From positions 6,061,276 through 6,089,085 of the forward strand of contig NC_049983.1 of NCBI RefSeq assembly GCF_000003815.2: a stretch of DNA of 27,810 bases, written 5' to 3'. A model generated the notes under the pieces. That model made no database searches, was not told the origin of the DNA, and was given only the letters and a program-made list of their open reading frames with translations. The stretch comes from Branchiostoma floridae. Its lineage: Eukaryota > Chordata > Leptocardii > Amphioxiformes > Branchiostomatidae. Both the position numbers and the translations under genes were made by a program. Below, piece by piece: positions 20,491 through 27,810 of the stretch (positions are counted from its first letter, which is position 1; every line of letters starts with the position of its first letter).

Positions 20491-20580
20491 TGTGCTTTTT
20501 TGTGTATGTGTGTGTGAGTGAGTGTGTTTTTTTGTGTATGCGTGTGTGTGTGTGTGCGTGTGTGTGTGTGTGTGTGTATG
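20429..20580. repeat. (TG)n microsatellite, perfect then interrupted
   Basis: A perfect run of about 30 TG dinucleotides (20429-20488) is followed by interrupted TG/TTTTTGTGTATG sequence to about 20580, including a further run at about 20541-20577. Cys/Val-rich and Thr/His-rich frames across it are artefacts. Long alternating purine-pyrimidine tracts like this can adopt Z-DNA and are mutationally unstable. Confidence 0.97.
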
Positions 20581-20859
20581 TCGCCAGTACAACTTGAGAA
20601 GCTGTGTAAGGACCCTTATAATATTTGCCATGAAGGTATGGGTCCGAAAAATAGGGGTCACGTTCGATAATAGGCCTTCTACAATGCAGAATGGGAAATT
20701 CCGTTTTTGATATCTCGTGTTCTGGACATGCTGTGGTCGTGATTTATTTGGTAGACAGTCCTTGAACATAGTTTTCTTATAGGCGCAACCTTATCTTTCT
20801 GCTATACAAACGTTTTGACCGTCTGTCTGCCCTCTTCATCAGTGTAAAACAAGGCCATA

Positions 20860-21060
20860 GCATGTCCAGGACAAAAGATACAAAAACCGTAACTTCTGCT
20901 GCAGTACCAAGGTCACACATCAGGGTGCCCCAAATCAAACTTGACCCCCTTTGTCCCAACCCCTGTCTACATACCTTAACTTTATTGCAAGATCATGCCC
21001 GAAGGCCAATTGCAAACAAATTATGTGTGCCACACACAAAATTGTATACTTACCAAAGAA
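20860..21060. repeat. Fragment related to the 19.1-20.0 kb repeat
   Basis: ACCGTAACTTCTGCTGCAGTACCAAGG here parallels ACCGGAAGTTACGCTGCGGTACCAAGGG near 19818 (quoted in part: CTGCAGTACCAAGG versus CTGCGGTACCAAGG), followed in both by a GGGTGCCCCAAA / GGGGGCCCAAAA block and AATC. This supports a shared origin. It also means the upstream part of the open frame starting at 20951 is probably repeat, not coding. Confidence 0.45.
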
Positions 21061-21105
21061 GGATCTTGGAGGCAATGAGGTAGCTCTTGTATTTGCCTAT
21101 TTCAG

Positions 21106-21255
21106 AGAATGGACGTACGACTTCGCCCAGTCAGACCTGCTTGGACAGACCGGACATCGTCGTTATGATGACCACATAGTCATAAAGGACATGTTCGACA
21201 ACGTGAAGAAAAAAGTTATCTTTCGTGGAGAAGACTGTACCTCGAATTCAAAGAG
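21106..21255 (+). CDS. Possible internal coding exon (150 bp), gene unidentified
   Basis: A good acceptor (TGTATTTGCCTATTTCAG|) and a consensus donor (AAGAG|GTATGT) bound a 150-bp exon, phase 2 to phase 2. The open frame encodes EWTYDFAQSDLLGQTGHRRY, then about 30 more residues including DDHIVIKDMF and KKKVIFRGEDC. Composition is balanced, charged and unlike the surrounding repeat ORFs. I do not recognise the family; a host gene exon and a transposon-borne domain are both possible. No partner exon was found within the window, and the foldback element begins only 25 bp after the donor. Confidence 0.45.
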
Positions 21256-21280
21256 GTATGTCTCCTGTGCATACTTTTAT

Positions 21281-21916
21281 GTACCGTGGCCGATAGGAAC
21301 AATGTGCAAGACACTTACTTTTCAGCTCAAGACACTTACTTTTCTGCTCAAGACACTTACTTTTTTGCAAAACAGACTTCCTTTTTTCTGCGCAACACAC
21401 TTACTTTTTTTTGCTCAGACACTTAACGTTACTTTTTTTTCTGCTCAAGACACTTACTTTTCTGCTCATACACTTACTTTTTTTCTGCGTGAGACACTTA
21501 CTTCTCTGCGCGGCACACTTACGTTTCCTGTAATGCGCACCCCTCCCTTAATCAACGGATGGTCCCCGAATCACACCCCACAGGGGCCATCAAACCTTTG
21601 ACCTGATTCGGGGACCATCCATTGATAAAGGGAGGGGTGCGTAGCACAGGAAAAGTAAGTGTGCCGCGCAGAAAATTAAGTGTCTCATGCAGAAAAAAAG
21701 GAAATGTCTCACGCAGAAAAGTAAGTGTCTTGAGCAAAAAAAAGTAAGTGTCTTGAGCAGAAAAAAAAGTAAGTGTCTTGAGCAGAAAAAAAGTAAGTGT
21801 GTTGCACAGAAAAAAGTAAGTCTGTTTTGCAAAAAAGAAAGTGTGTTGAGCAGAAAAGTAACTGTCTTGAGCAGAAAAGTAAGTGTATTGCAAATTGTTC
21901 CTATCGGCCACGGTAC
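21281..21916. mobile_element. 636-bp foldback element with tandem-repeat arms
   Basis: The outermost 20 bp are perfect inverted copies (GTACCGTGGCCGATAGGAAC at 21281-21300, its complement at 21897-21916). The innermost arms (21537-21572 and 21605-21640) match at 34 of 36 positions around a 32-bp loop. Between them each arm consists of about 10 degenerate 20-25-bp tandem units; the right-arm unit is close to GTAAGTGTCTTGAGCAGAAA. Inverted arms made of tandem repeats are the hallmark of foldback transposons such as Drosophila FB and sea urchin TU. No target duplication is visible, and the right edge abuts the satellite array. Confidence 0.75.
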
Positions 21917-22054
21917 TCAAGAATGGAGCTAGCGGTTGCGCCTAAACAGGGTCCGTATAAGGAAGAATCCGAAGATTTTGAATCCGAAGATTTTGCGGTT
22001 TGCACCATTCTATTCCTTACTAAGGGAGCTTTCCAATGATACCAAGTCTTCAAG
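21917..22054. repeat. Rearranged edge unit of the satellite
   Basis: The first unit lacks the segment from CTCAAGAATATC to CTCGAG that other units have after GTCCGTATA. It has GAATCCGAAGATTTT duplicated in tandem, and runs into an N gap after CAAGTCTTCAAG. Edge degeneration is typical of satellite arrays, but proximity to the gap means assembly error is also possible. Confidence 0.6.
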
Positions 22055-22154
22055 NNNNNNNNNNNNNNNNNNNNNNNNNNNNNNNNNNNNNNNNNNNNNN
22101 NNNNNNNNNNNNNNNNNNNNNNNNNNNNNNNNNNNNNNNNNNNNNNNNNNNNNN
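22055..22154. other. Assembly gap of 100 N
   Basis: Exactly 100 undetermined bases, the conventional length for a gap of unknown size. It lies inside the satellite, so the number of missing units cannot be told. Confidence 0.99.
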
Positions 22155-23049
22155 GCTAGCGGTTGCGCCTAAACAGGGTCCGTATACTCAAGAATATCTC
22201 GAGAAGGAAGAATCCGAAGATTTTGCGGTTTGCACCTTTCTATTCCTTACTAAAGGAGCTTTCCAATGATACCAAGTCTGCCAGGCCGGAACTTCAAGCC
22301 TAACTTGGAATCGCGTTCTTAAATCAGCACCCTACCATGTGCCGTGACAGGCGGGGTCTCAAGAAAGGAGCTAGCGGGTGCGCCTAAACAGGGTCCGTAT
22401 ACTCAAGAATATCTCGAGAAGGAAGTATCCGAAGATTTTGCAGTTTGCACCTTTCTATTCATTACTAAGGGAGCTTTCCAATGATACCAAGTCTGCCAGG
22501 CCGGAACTTCAAGCCTAAGCTACAATCGTTCTTAAGTCATCACCCTACCCGGTCCCGTGACAGGCGGGGTCTCAAGAATGGAGCTAGCGGTTGCGCCTAA
22601 ACAGGGTCCGTATACTCAAGAATATCTCGAGAAGGAAGAATCCGAAGATTTTGCGGTTTGCACCTTTCTATTCCTTACTAGGGGAGCTTTCCAATGATAC
22701 CAAGTCTGCCAGGCTGGAACTTCGAGCCTAACTTGAAATCGCGTTCTAAGGCAGCACCCTACCCGGTGCCGTGGCAGGCGGGGTCTAAAGAAAGGAGCTA
22801 GCGGTTGCGCCTAAACAGGGTCCGTATACTCAAGAATATCTCGAGAAAGAAGTATCCGAAGATTTTGCAGTTTGCACCTTTCTATTCCTTACTAAGAGAG
22901 CTTTCCAATGATACCAAGGTACCGCCGGAACTTCAAGCCTAAGCTACAATCGTGACATTAAGTCATCACCCTACCCGGTGCCGTGGCAGGCGGGGTCTCA
23001 AGAAAGGAGCTAGCGGTTGCGCCTAAACAGGGTCCGTATACTCAAGAAT

Positions 23050-23505
23050 AGGGCTGGGTATCGGTACAGCGTACCGGTACAAAACCGATTTTTCTTATTG
23101 GACCGGTCCAGAAAAACCGGAGCTGAAAAAATTAGGTGGACCGGATGTTGGACCGGTTAGAAAATTAACATATTATTTCATCAGGCATTCACACGTCTTG
23201 GCGCTTGCAGGTGGAAGAAAATAACAAGAGTGAAGTAGAGTAGAGTTTATAGTCATTTCTACCAAGTTTTACAGTCAATCGTACAGGTGCAGTTAGCGTT
23301 GTAGGATTTTAAGACGCCAGTGTAAGTCTAATACTCCATCAAACAAATTTCTATGTAGTAGAAATGGACCCATTGGCATAGAGTCAATACTGAATCAGTG
23401 TCCAGTGTTCAGGTCCGAACCTGTGACCTGAGTCCTCTGGACCGTGAAACCCGGACCTTGGAACCTTGAACTTTGTCTTGTAACCCGGGGTACCCCAAGA
23501 CCCCT
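23050..23505. mobile_element. TIR transposon in satellite, copy 1 (3' part error-like)
   Basis: From AGGGCTGGGTATCGGTACAG at 23050 this matches the element at 25724-26154 almost base for base up to about 23355. Beyond that it shows many single-base additions relative to the other copy (for example GTAGTAGAAATGGACCC against GTAGTGAAATGGACC). Its 3' inverted end is recognisable only as a distorted GTAACCCGGGGTACCCC. It sits at the same position in the satellite unit, so it was duplicated together with the surrounding block. The right boundary is approximate. Confidence 0.8.
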
Positions 23506-23587
23506 TAACTTCCAGCGGAAATATTCTACGAAGGAAGGGAAAGTATTCCGAAAGAGTATGCGGGTTTGCACCTTTCTATTCCTTACT

Positions 23588-23687
23588 NNNNNNNNNNNNN
23601 NNNNNNNNNNNNNNNNNNNNNNNNNNNNNNNNNNNNNNNNNNNNNNNNNNNNNNNNNNNNNNNNNNNNNNNNNNNNNNNNNNNNNNN
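23588..23687. other. Assembly gap of 100 N
   Basis: Exactly 100 undetermined bases. By alignment with the second block, flanking sequence CCTTACT and GGAATCGCG are 55 bp apart at 26221-26275, so the true gap is probably near 55 bp. Confidence 0.99.
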
Positions 23688-24609
23688 GGAATCGCGTTCT
23701 TAACCATCACCCTACCCGGTGCCGTGACAGGCGGGGTCTCAAGAATGGAGCTAGCGGTTGCGCCTAAACAGGGTCCGTATACTCAAGAATATCTCGAGAA
23801 GGAAGTATCCGAAGATTTTGCGGTTTGCACCTTTCTATTCCTTACTAAGGGAGCTTTCCAATAATACCAAGTATGCCAGGCCGGAACTTCAAGCCTTACT
23901 TGGAATCGCGTTCTTAAGTCATCACCCTACCCGGTGTCGTGGCAGGCGGGGTCTCAAGAAAGGAGCCAGCGGTTGCGCCTAAACAGGGTCCGTATACTCA
24001 AGAATATCTCGAGAAGGAAGAATCCGAAGATTTTGCGGTTTGCACCTATCTATTTCTTACTAGGGGAGCTTTCCAATGATACCAAATCTGCCAGGCCGGA
24101 ACTTCAAGCCTTACTTGGAATCGCGTTCTTAAATCAGCACCCTACCCAATGCCGTGACAGGCGGGATCTCAAGAATGGAGCTAGCGGTTGCGCCTAAACA
24201 GGGTCCGTATACTCAAGAATATCTCGAGAAGGAAGTATCCGAAGATTTTGCGGTTTGCACCTTTCTATTCCTTACTAAGAGAGCTTTCCAATGATACCAA
24301 GTCTGCCAGGCCGGAACTTCAAGCCTAAGCTACAATCGCGACATTCAGTCATCACCCTACCCGGTGCCGTGGCAGGCGGGGTCTCAAGAAAGGAGCTAGC
24401 GGTTGCGCCTAAACAGGGTCCGTATACTCAAGAATATCTCGAGAAGGAAGTATCCGAAGATTTTTCGGTTTGCACCTTTCTATTCCTTACTAGGGGAGCT
24501 TTCCAATGATACCAGGTCTGCCAGGCCGGAACTTCAAGCCTAAGCTACAATCGCGACATTAAGTCATCACCCTACCCGGTGCCGTGGCAGGCGGGGTCTC
24601 AAGAAAGGA

Positions 24610-25467
24610 GCTAGCGGTTGCGCCTAAACAGGGTCCGTATACTCAAGAATATCTCGAGAAGGAAGTATCCGAAGATTTTGCGGTTTGCACCTTTCTATTC
24701 CTTACTAAGGGAGCTTTCCAATGATACCAAGTCTGCCAGGCCGGAACTTCAAGCCTTACTTGGAAAAGCGTTCTTAAGTCATCACCCTACCCGGTCCCGT
24801 GACAGGCGGGGTCTCAAGAATGGAGCTAGCGGTTGCGCCTAAACAGGGTCCGTATACTCAAGAATATCTCGAGAAGGAAGAATCCGAAGATTTTGCGGTT
24901 TGCACCTTTCTATTCCTTACTAGGGGAGCTTTCCAATGATACCAAGTCTGCCAGGCTGGAACTTCGAGCCTAACTTGAAATCGCGTTCTAAGGCAGCACC
25001 CTACCCGGTGCCGTGGCAGGCGGGGTCTAAAGAAAGGAGCTAGCGGTTGCGCCTAAACAGGGTCCGTATACTCAAGAATATCTCGAGAAAGAAGTATCCG
25101 AAGATTTTGCGGTTTGCACCTTTCTATTCCTTACTAAGGGAGCTTTCCAATGATACCAAGTCTGCCAGGCCGGAACTTCAAGCCTTACTTGGAAAAGCGT
25201 TCTTAAGTCATCACCCTACCCGGTCCCGTGACAGGCGGGGTCTCAAGAATGGAGCTAGCGGTTGCGCCTAAACAGGGTCCGTATACTCAAGAATATCTCG
25301 AGAAGGAAGAATCCGAAGATTTTGCGGTTTGCACCTTTCTATTCCTTACTAGGGGAGCTTTCCAATGATACCAAGTCTGCCAGGCTGGAACTTCGAGCCT
25401 AACTTGAAATCGCGTTCTAAGGCAGCACCCTACCCGGTGCCGTGGCAGGCGGGGTCTAAAGAAAGGA
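24610..25467. repeat. Dimeric higher-order repeat (2 x 429 bp)
   Basis: Units at 24610 and 25039 share TTGGAAAAGCG and CCCGGTCCCGTGACAG. Units at 24825 and 25254 appear identical, carrying AGGCTGGAACTTCGAGCC and GTCTAAAGAAA. The pair therefore repeats as a dimer of 215 + 214 bp. A related pair occurs at 22370/22583. Confidence 0.8.
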
Positions 25468-26768
25468 GCTAGCGGTTGCGCCTAAACAGGGTCCGTATAC
25501 TCAAGAATATCTCGAGAAAGAAGTATCCGAAGATTTTGCAGTTTGCACCTTTCTATTCCTTACTAAGAGAGCTTTCCAATGATACCAAGTCTGCCAGGCC
25601 GGAACTTCAAGCCTAAGCTACAATCGTGACATTAAGTCATCACCCTACCCGGTGCCGTGGCAGGCGGGGTCTCAAGAAAGGAGCTAGCGGTTGCGCCTAA
25701 ACAGGGTCCGTATACTCAAGAATAGGGCTGGGTATCGGTACAGCGTACCGGTACAAAACCGATTTTTCTTATTGGACCGGTCCAGAAAAACCGGACCTGA
25801 AAAAATTAGGTGGACCGGATGTTGGACCGGTTAGAAAATTAACATATTATTTCATCAGGCATTCACACGTTTTGGCGCTTGCAGGTGGAAGAAAATAACA
25901 AGAGTGAAGTAGAGTAGAGTTTATAGTCATTTCTACCAAGTTTTACAGTCAATCGTACAGGTGCAGTTAGCGTTTTAGGATTTTAAGACGCCAGTGTAAG
26001 TCTAATACTCCACCAAACAAATTTCTATGTAGTGAAATGGACCATTGGCATGAGTCATACTGAATCAGGTCCAGGGTCAGGTCCGAACCTGGACCTGATC
26101 CTCTGGACCTGAACCGGACCTGGACCTGAATTTTCTGTACCGGTACCCAGCCCTACTCAGGAATATCTCGAGAAGGAAGTATCCGAAGATTTTGCGGTTT
26201 GCACCTTTCTATTCCTTACTAGGGGAGCTTTCCAATGATACCAAATCTGCCAGGCCGGAACTTCAAGCCTTACTTGGAATCGCGTTCTTAAACCATCACC
26301 CTACCCGGTGCCGTGACAGGCGGGGTCTCAAGAATGGAGCTAGCGGTTGCGCCTAAACAGGGTCCGTATACTCAAGAATATCTCGAGAAGGAAGTATCCG
26401 AAGATTTTGCGGTTTGCACCTTTCTATTCCTTACTAAGGGAGCTTTCCAATAATACCAAGTATGCCAGGCCGGAACTTCAAGCCTTACTTGGAATCGCGT
26501 TCTTAAGTCATCACCCTACCCGGTGTCGTGGCAGGCGGGGTCTCAAGAAAGGAGCCAGCGGTTGCGCCTAAACAGGGTCCGTATACTCAAGAATATCTCG
26601 AGAAGGAAGAATCCGAAGATTTTGCGGTTTGCACCTATCTATTTCTTACTAGGGGAGCTTTCCAATGATACCAAATCTGCCAGGCCGGAACTTCAAGCCT
26701 TACTTGGAATCGCGTTCTTAAGTCATCACCCTACCCAATGCCGTGACAGGCGGGATCTCAAGAATGGA
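25254..26768. repeat. Higher-order block, copy 2
   Basis: This is the partner of 22583-24179, with the same ordered set of variant units and the same transposon insertion. Offset between copies is 2671-2674 bp up to the transposon and 2589 bp after it. The 85-bp change is accounted for by the arbitrary gap size and the noisy stretch in copy 1. The unit following each block (24180 and 26769) differs, which marks the right limit. Confidence 0.85.
25724..26154. mobile_element. 431-bp non-autonomous TIR transposon with 10-bp target duplication
   Basis: Ends are AGGGCTGGGTATCGGTACAG on the left and, on the complement of the right end, AGGGCTGGGTACCGGTACAG (19 of 20 match). Flanking ACTCAAGAAT and ACTCAGGAAT differ at one base. 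The split satellite unit measures 41 + 184 = 225 bp, 10 more than the 215-bp unit, which independently confirms a 10-bp target duplication. Both ends are also rich in GGACCGG/GGACCTG words. There is no transposase. A duplication of 9-11 bp is typical of Mutator-like elements; 8-bp hAT duplication does not fit. Confidence 0.88.
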
Positions 26769-27810
26769 GCTAGCGGTTGCGCCTAAACAGGGTCCGTATA
26801 CTCAAGAATATCTCGAGAAGGAAGAATCCGAAGATTTTGCGGTTTGCACCTATCTATTCCTTACTAGGGGAGCTTTCCAATGATACCAAGTCTGCCAGGC
26901 CGGAACTTCAAGCCTAGGCTACAATCGCGACATTAAGGTCAGCAACCTACCCGGTGCCGTGACAGGCGGGGTCTCAAGAATGGAGCTAGCGGTTGCGCCT
27001 AAACAGGGTCCGTATACTCAAGAATATCTCGAAAAGGAAGTATCCGAAGATTTTGCGGTTTGCACCTTTCTATTCCTTACTAGGGGAGCTTTCCAATGAT
27101 ACCAAGTCTGCCAGGCCGGAACTTCAAGCCTAAGCTACAATGGCGACATTAAGTCATCACCCTACCCGGTGCCGTGGCAGGCGGGGTCTCAAGAAAGGAG
27201 CTAGCGGTTGCGCCTAAACAGGGTCCGTATTATCAAGAATATCTCGAGAAGGAAGTATCCGAAGATTTTGCAGTTTGCACATTTCTATTCCTTACTAAGG
27301 GAGCTTTCCAATGATACCAAGTCTGCCAGGCCGGAATTTCAAGCCTAGGCTACAATCGCGACATTAAGTCATCACCCTACACGGTGCCGTGGCAGGCAGG
27401 GTCTCAAGAAAGGAGCTAGCGGTTGCGCCTAAACAGGGTCTGTATACTCAAGAATATCTCGAGAAGGAAGAATCCGAAGATTTTACGGTTTGCACCTATC
27501 TATTCGTTACCAGGAGAGCTTTCCAATGATACCAAGTCTGCCAGGCCGGAACTTCAAGCCTAAGCTACAATCGCGACATTAAGTCATCACCCTACCCGGT
27601 GCCGTGGCAGGCGGGGTCTCAAGAAAGGAGCTAGCGGTTGCGCCTAAACAGGGTCCGTATACTCAAGAATATCTCGAGAAGGAAGTATTCGAAGATTTTG
27701 CGGTTTGCATCTTTCTATTCCTTACTAGTGGAGCTTTCCAATGATACCAAGTCTGCCAGGCCGGAACTTCAAGCCTTACTTGGAATCGCGTTCTTAAGTC
27801 AGCACCCTAC

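Larger units (their letters stand above)
22583..24179. repeat. Higher-order block, copy 1
   Basis: This run of units shares diagnostic variants, in order, with the block at 25254-26768. The shared variants are AGGCTGGAACTTCGAGCC with GTCTAAAGAAA; then TTTTGCAGTTTGC with AAGAGAGC and CAATCGTGAC; then the transposon insertion; then CCAATAATACCAAGTATGCC; then GGAGCCAGCGG with CACCTATCTATTTC and CCCAATGCCG. Shared order of rare variants shows duplication of a multi-unit block, not independent mutation. Confidence 0.85.
21917..27810. repeat. Satellite DNA array, about 215-bp unit
   Basis: Taking GCTAGCGG as unit start, units begin at 21928, 22155, 22370, 22583, 22797, 23009, 23750, 23965, 24180, 24395, 24610, 24825, 25039, 25254, 25468, 25683, 26339, 26554, 26769, 26985, 27200, 27415 and 27630. 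Spacing is 212-216 bp, most often exactly 215. Each unit holds a CTCGAG site and the words GAAGATTTTGCGG and GTCTGCCAGGCCGGAAC. Copies differ by a few percent, mainly at shared variant positions. The array starts at the foldback edge, is interrupted by two N gaps and two copies of one transposon, and runs off the right end, so its full length is unknown. It encodes no credible protein. Confidence 0.95.

Noticed and set aside
20429-20580. Cys/Val- and Thr/His-rich proteins on both strands
   Set aside because: Pure translation of the TG microsatellite.
20951-21601. A 216-codon plus-strand frame, the longest in the window
   Set aside because: It joins a repeat fragment, the possible exon at 21106-21255 and the tandem units of the foldback left arm (Leu/Thr/Phe-rich). 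Only the middle part has coding character.
21552-21932. Phe/Leu- or Lys/Ser-rich frames across the foldback right arm
   Set aside because: These are low-complexity translations of the 20-25-bp tandem units, present in several frames and on both strands.
23758-26786. Repeated 74- and 87-codon frames in the satellite that look like a multicopy protein family
   Set aside because: Most open on TTG or another non-ATG codon, they recur only because the DNA repeats, and the 215-bp period is not a multiple of three, so the frame cannot run through the array.
21917-27810. A CRISPR array or 5S/snRNA gene cluster, suggested by regular spacing
   Set aside because: The repeat is a contiguous 215-bp unit without spacers, and no 5S, snRNA or polymerase III box motifs are present in it.

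Overview
The window looks like intergenic and intronic DNA from a metazoan, most plausibly a lancelet (Branchiostoma). The reasons are AT-rich non-coding DNA with no long ORFs, short exons bounded by GT/AG splice signals, and many different short non-autonomous transposons. TACATGTA-type words are also frequent, and there is a 17-bp GTGGCC repeat block and a 'CTCCAAGCAGATCCTAC' inverted-repeat family that I associate with lancelet DNA. The organism call is inference; another marine invertebrate is possible. Nothing bacterial or viral is recognisable, and there are no rRNA genes, intact tRNA genes or CRISPR arrays.

Layout. Bases 1-10,000 are mostly repeat-derived: a diverged direct repeat (about 210-640), a 517-bp element with perfect 33-bp inverted ends (1024-1540), two tRNA-like SINE remnants (about 3405-3580 and 7900-8078), a (GATACA)n-tailed repeat, small tandem duplications, a 17-bp repeat block (6938-7111) and a CA microsatellite. 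From about 15,290 leftwards to 10,310 there is good evidence for the 5' part of a minus-strand protein-coding gene. Three exons (15263-15152, 11985-11872, 10349-10310) have consensus splice sites and compatible phases, and together give about 88 residues that I cannot assign to a family. Its introns carry several MITE-like elements. A much weaker plus-strand first exon (TATA box at 14025, ATG at 14123) would overlap it head-to-head.

Bases 15,300-21,100 are repeat-rich. They hold a large imperfect inverted repeat (16.7/17.3 kb), a 307-bp element with about 26-bp inverted ends (18267-18573), a degenerate repeat family rich in 'GCTAGGGGGCCC' modules (19.1-20.0 kb) and a long TG microsatellite. 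A possible 150-bp plus-strand exon lies at 21106-21255. A 636-bp foldback structure (21281-21916), whose arms are built of roughly 20-25-bp tandem units, abuts a satellite array.

The last 5.9 kb is a 215-bp tandem satellite that runs off the right end. It shows higher-order organisation: a dimer repeat and a duplicated multi-unit block of about 2.6-2.7 kb. Both copies of the block carry the same 431-bp transposon inserted at the same site with a 10-bp target duplication. Two 100-N gaps and a noisy stretch next to one of them suggest imperfect assembly there. The many short ORFs of the array are products of the repeat, mostly opening on a non-ATG codon, and should not be taken as genes.
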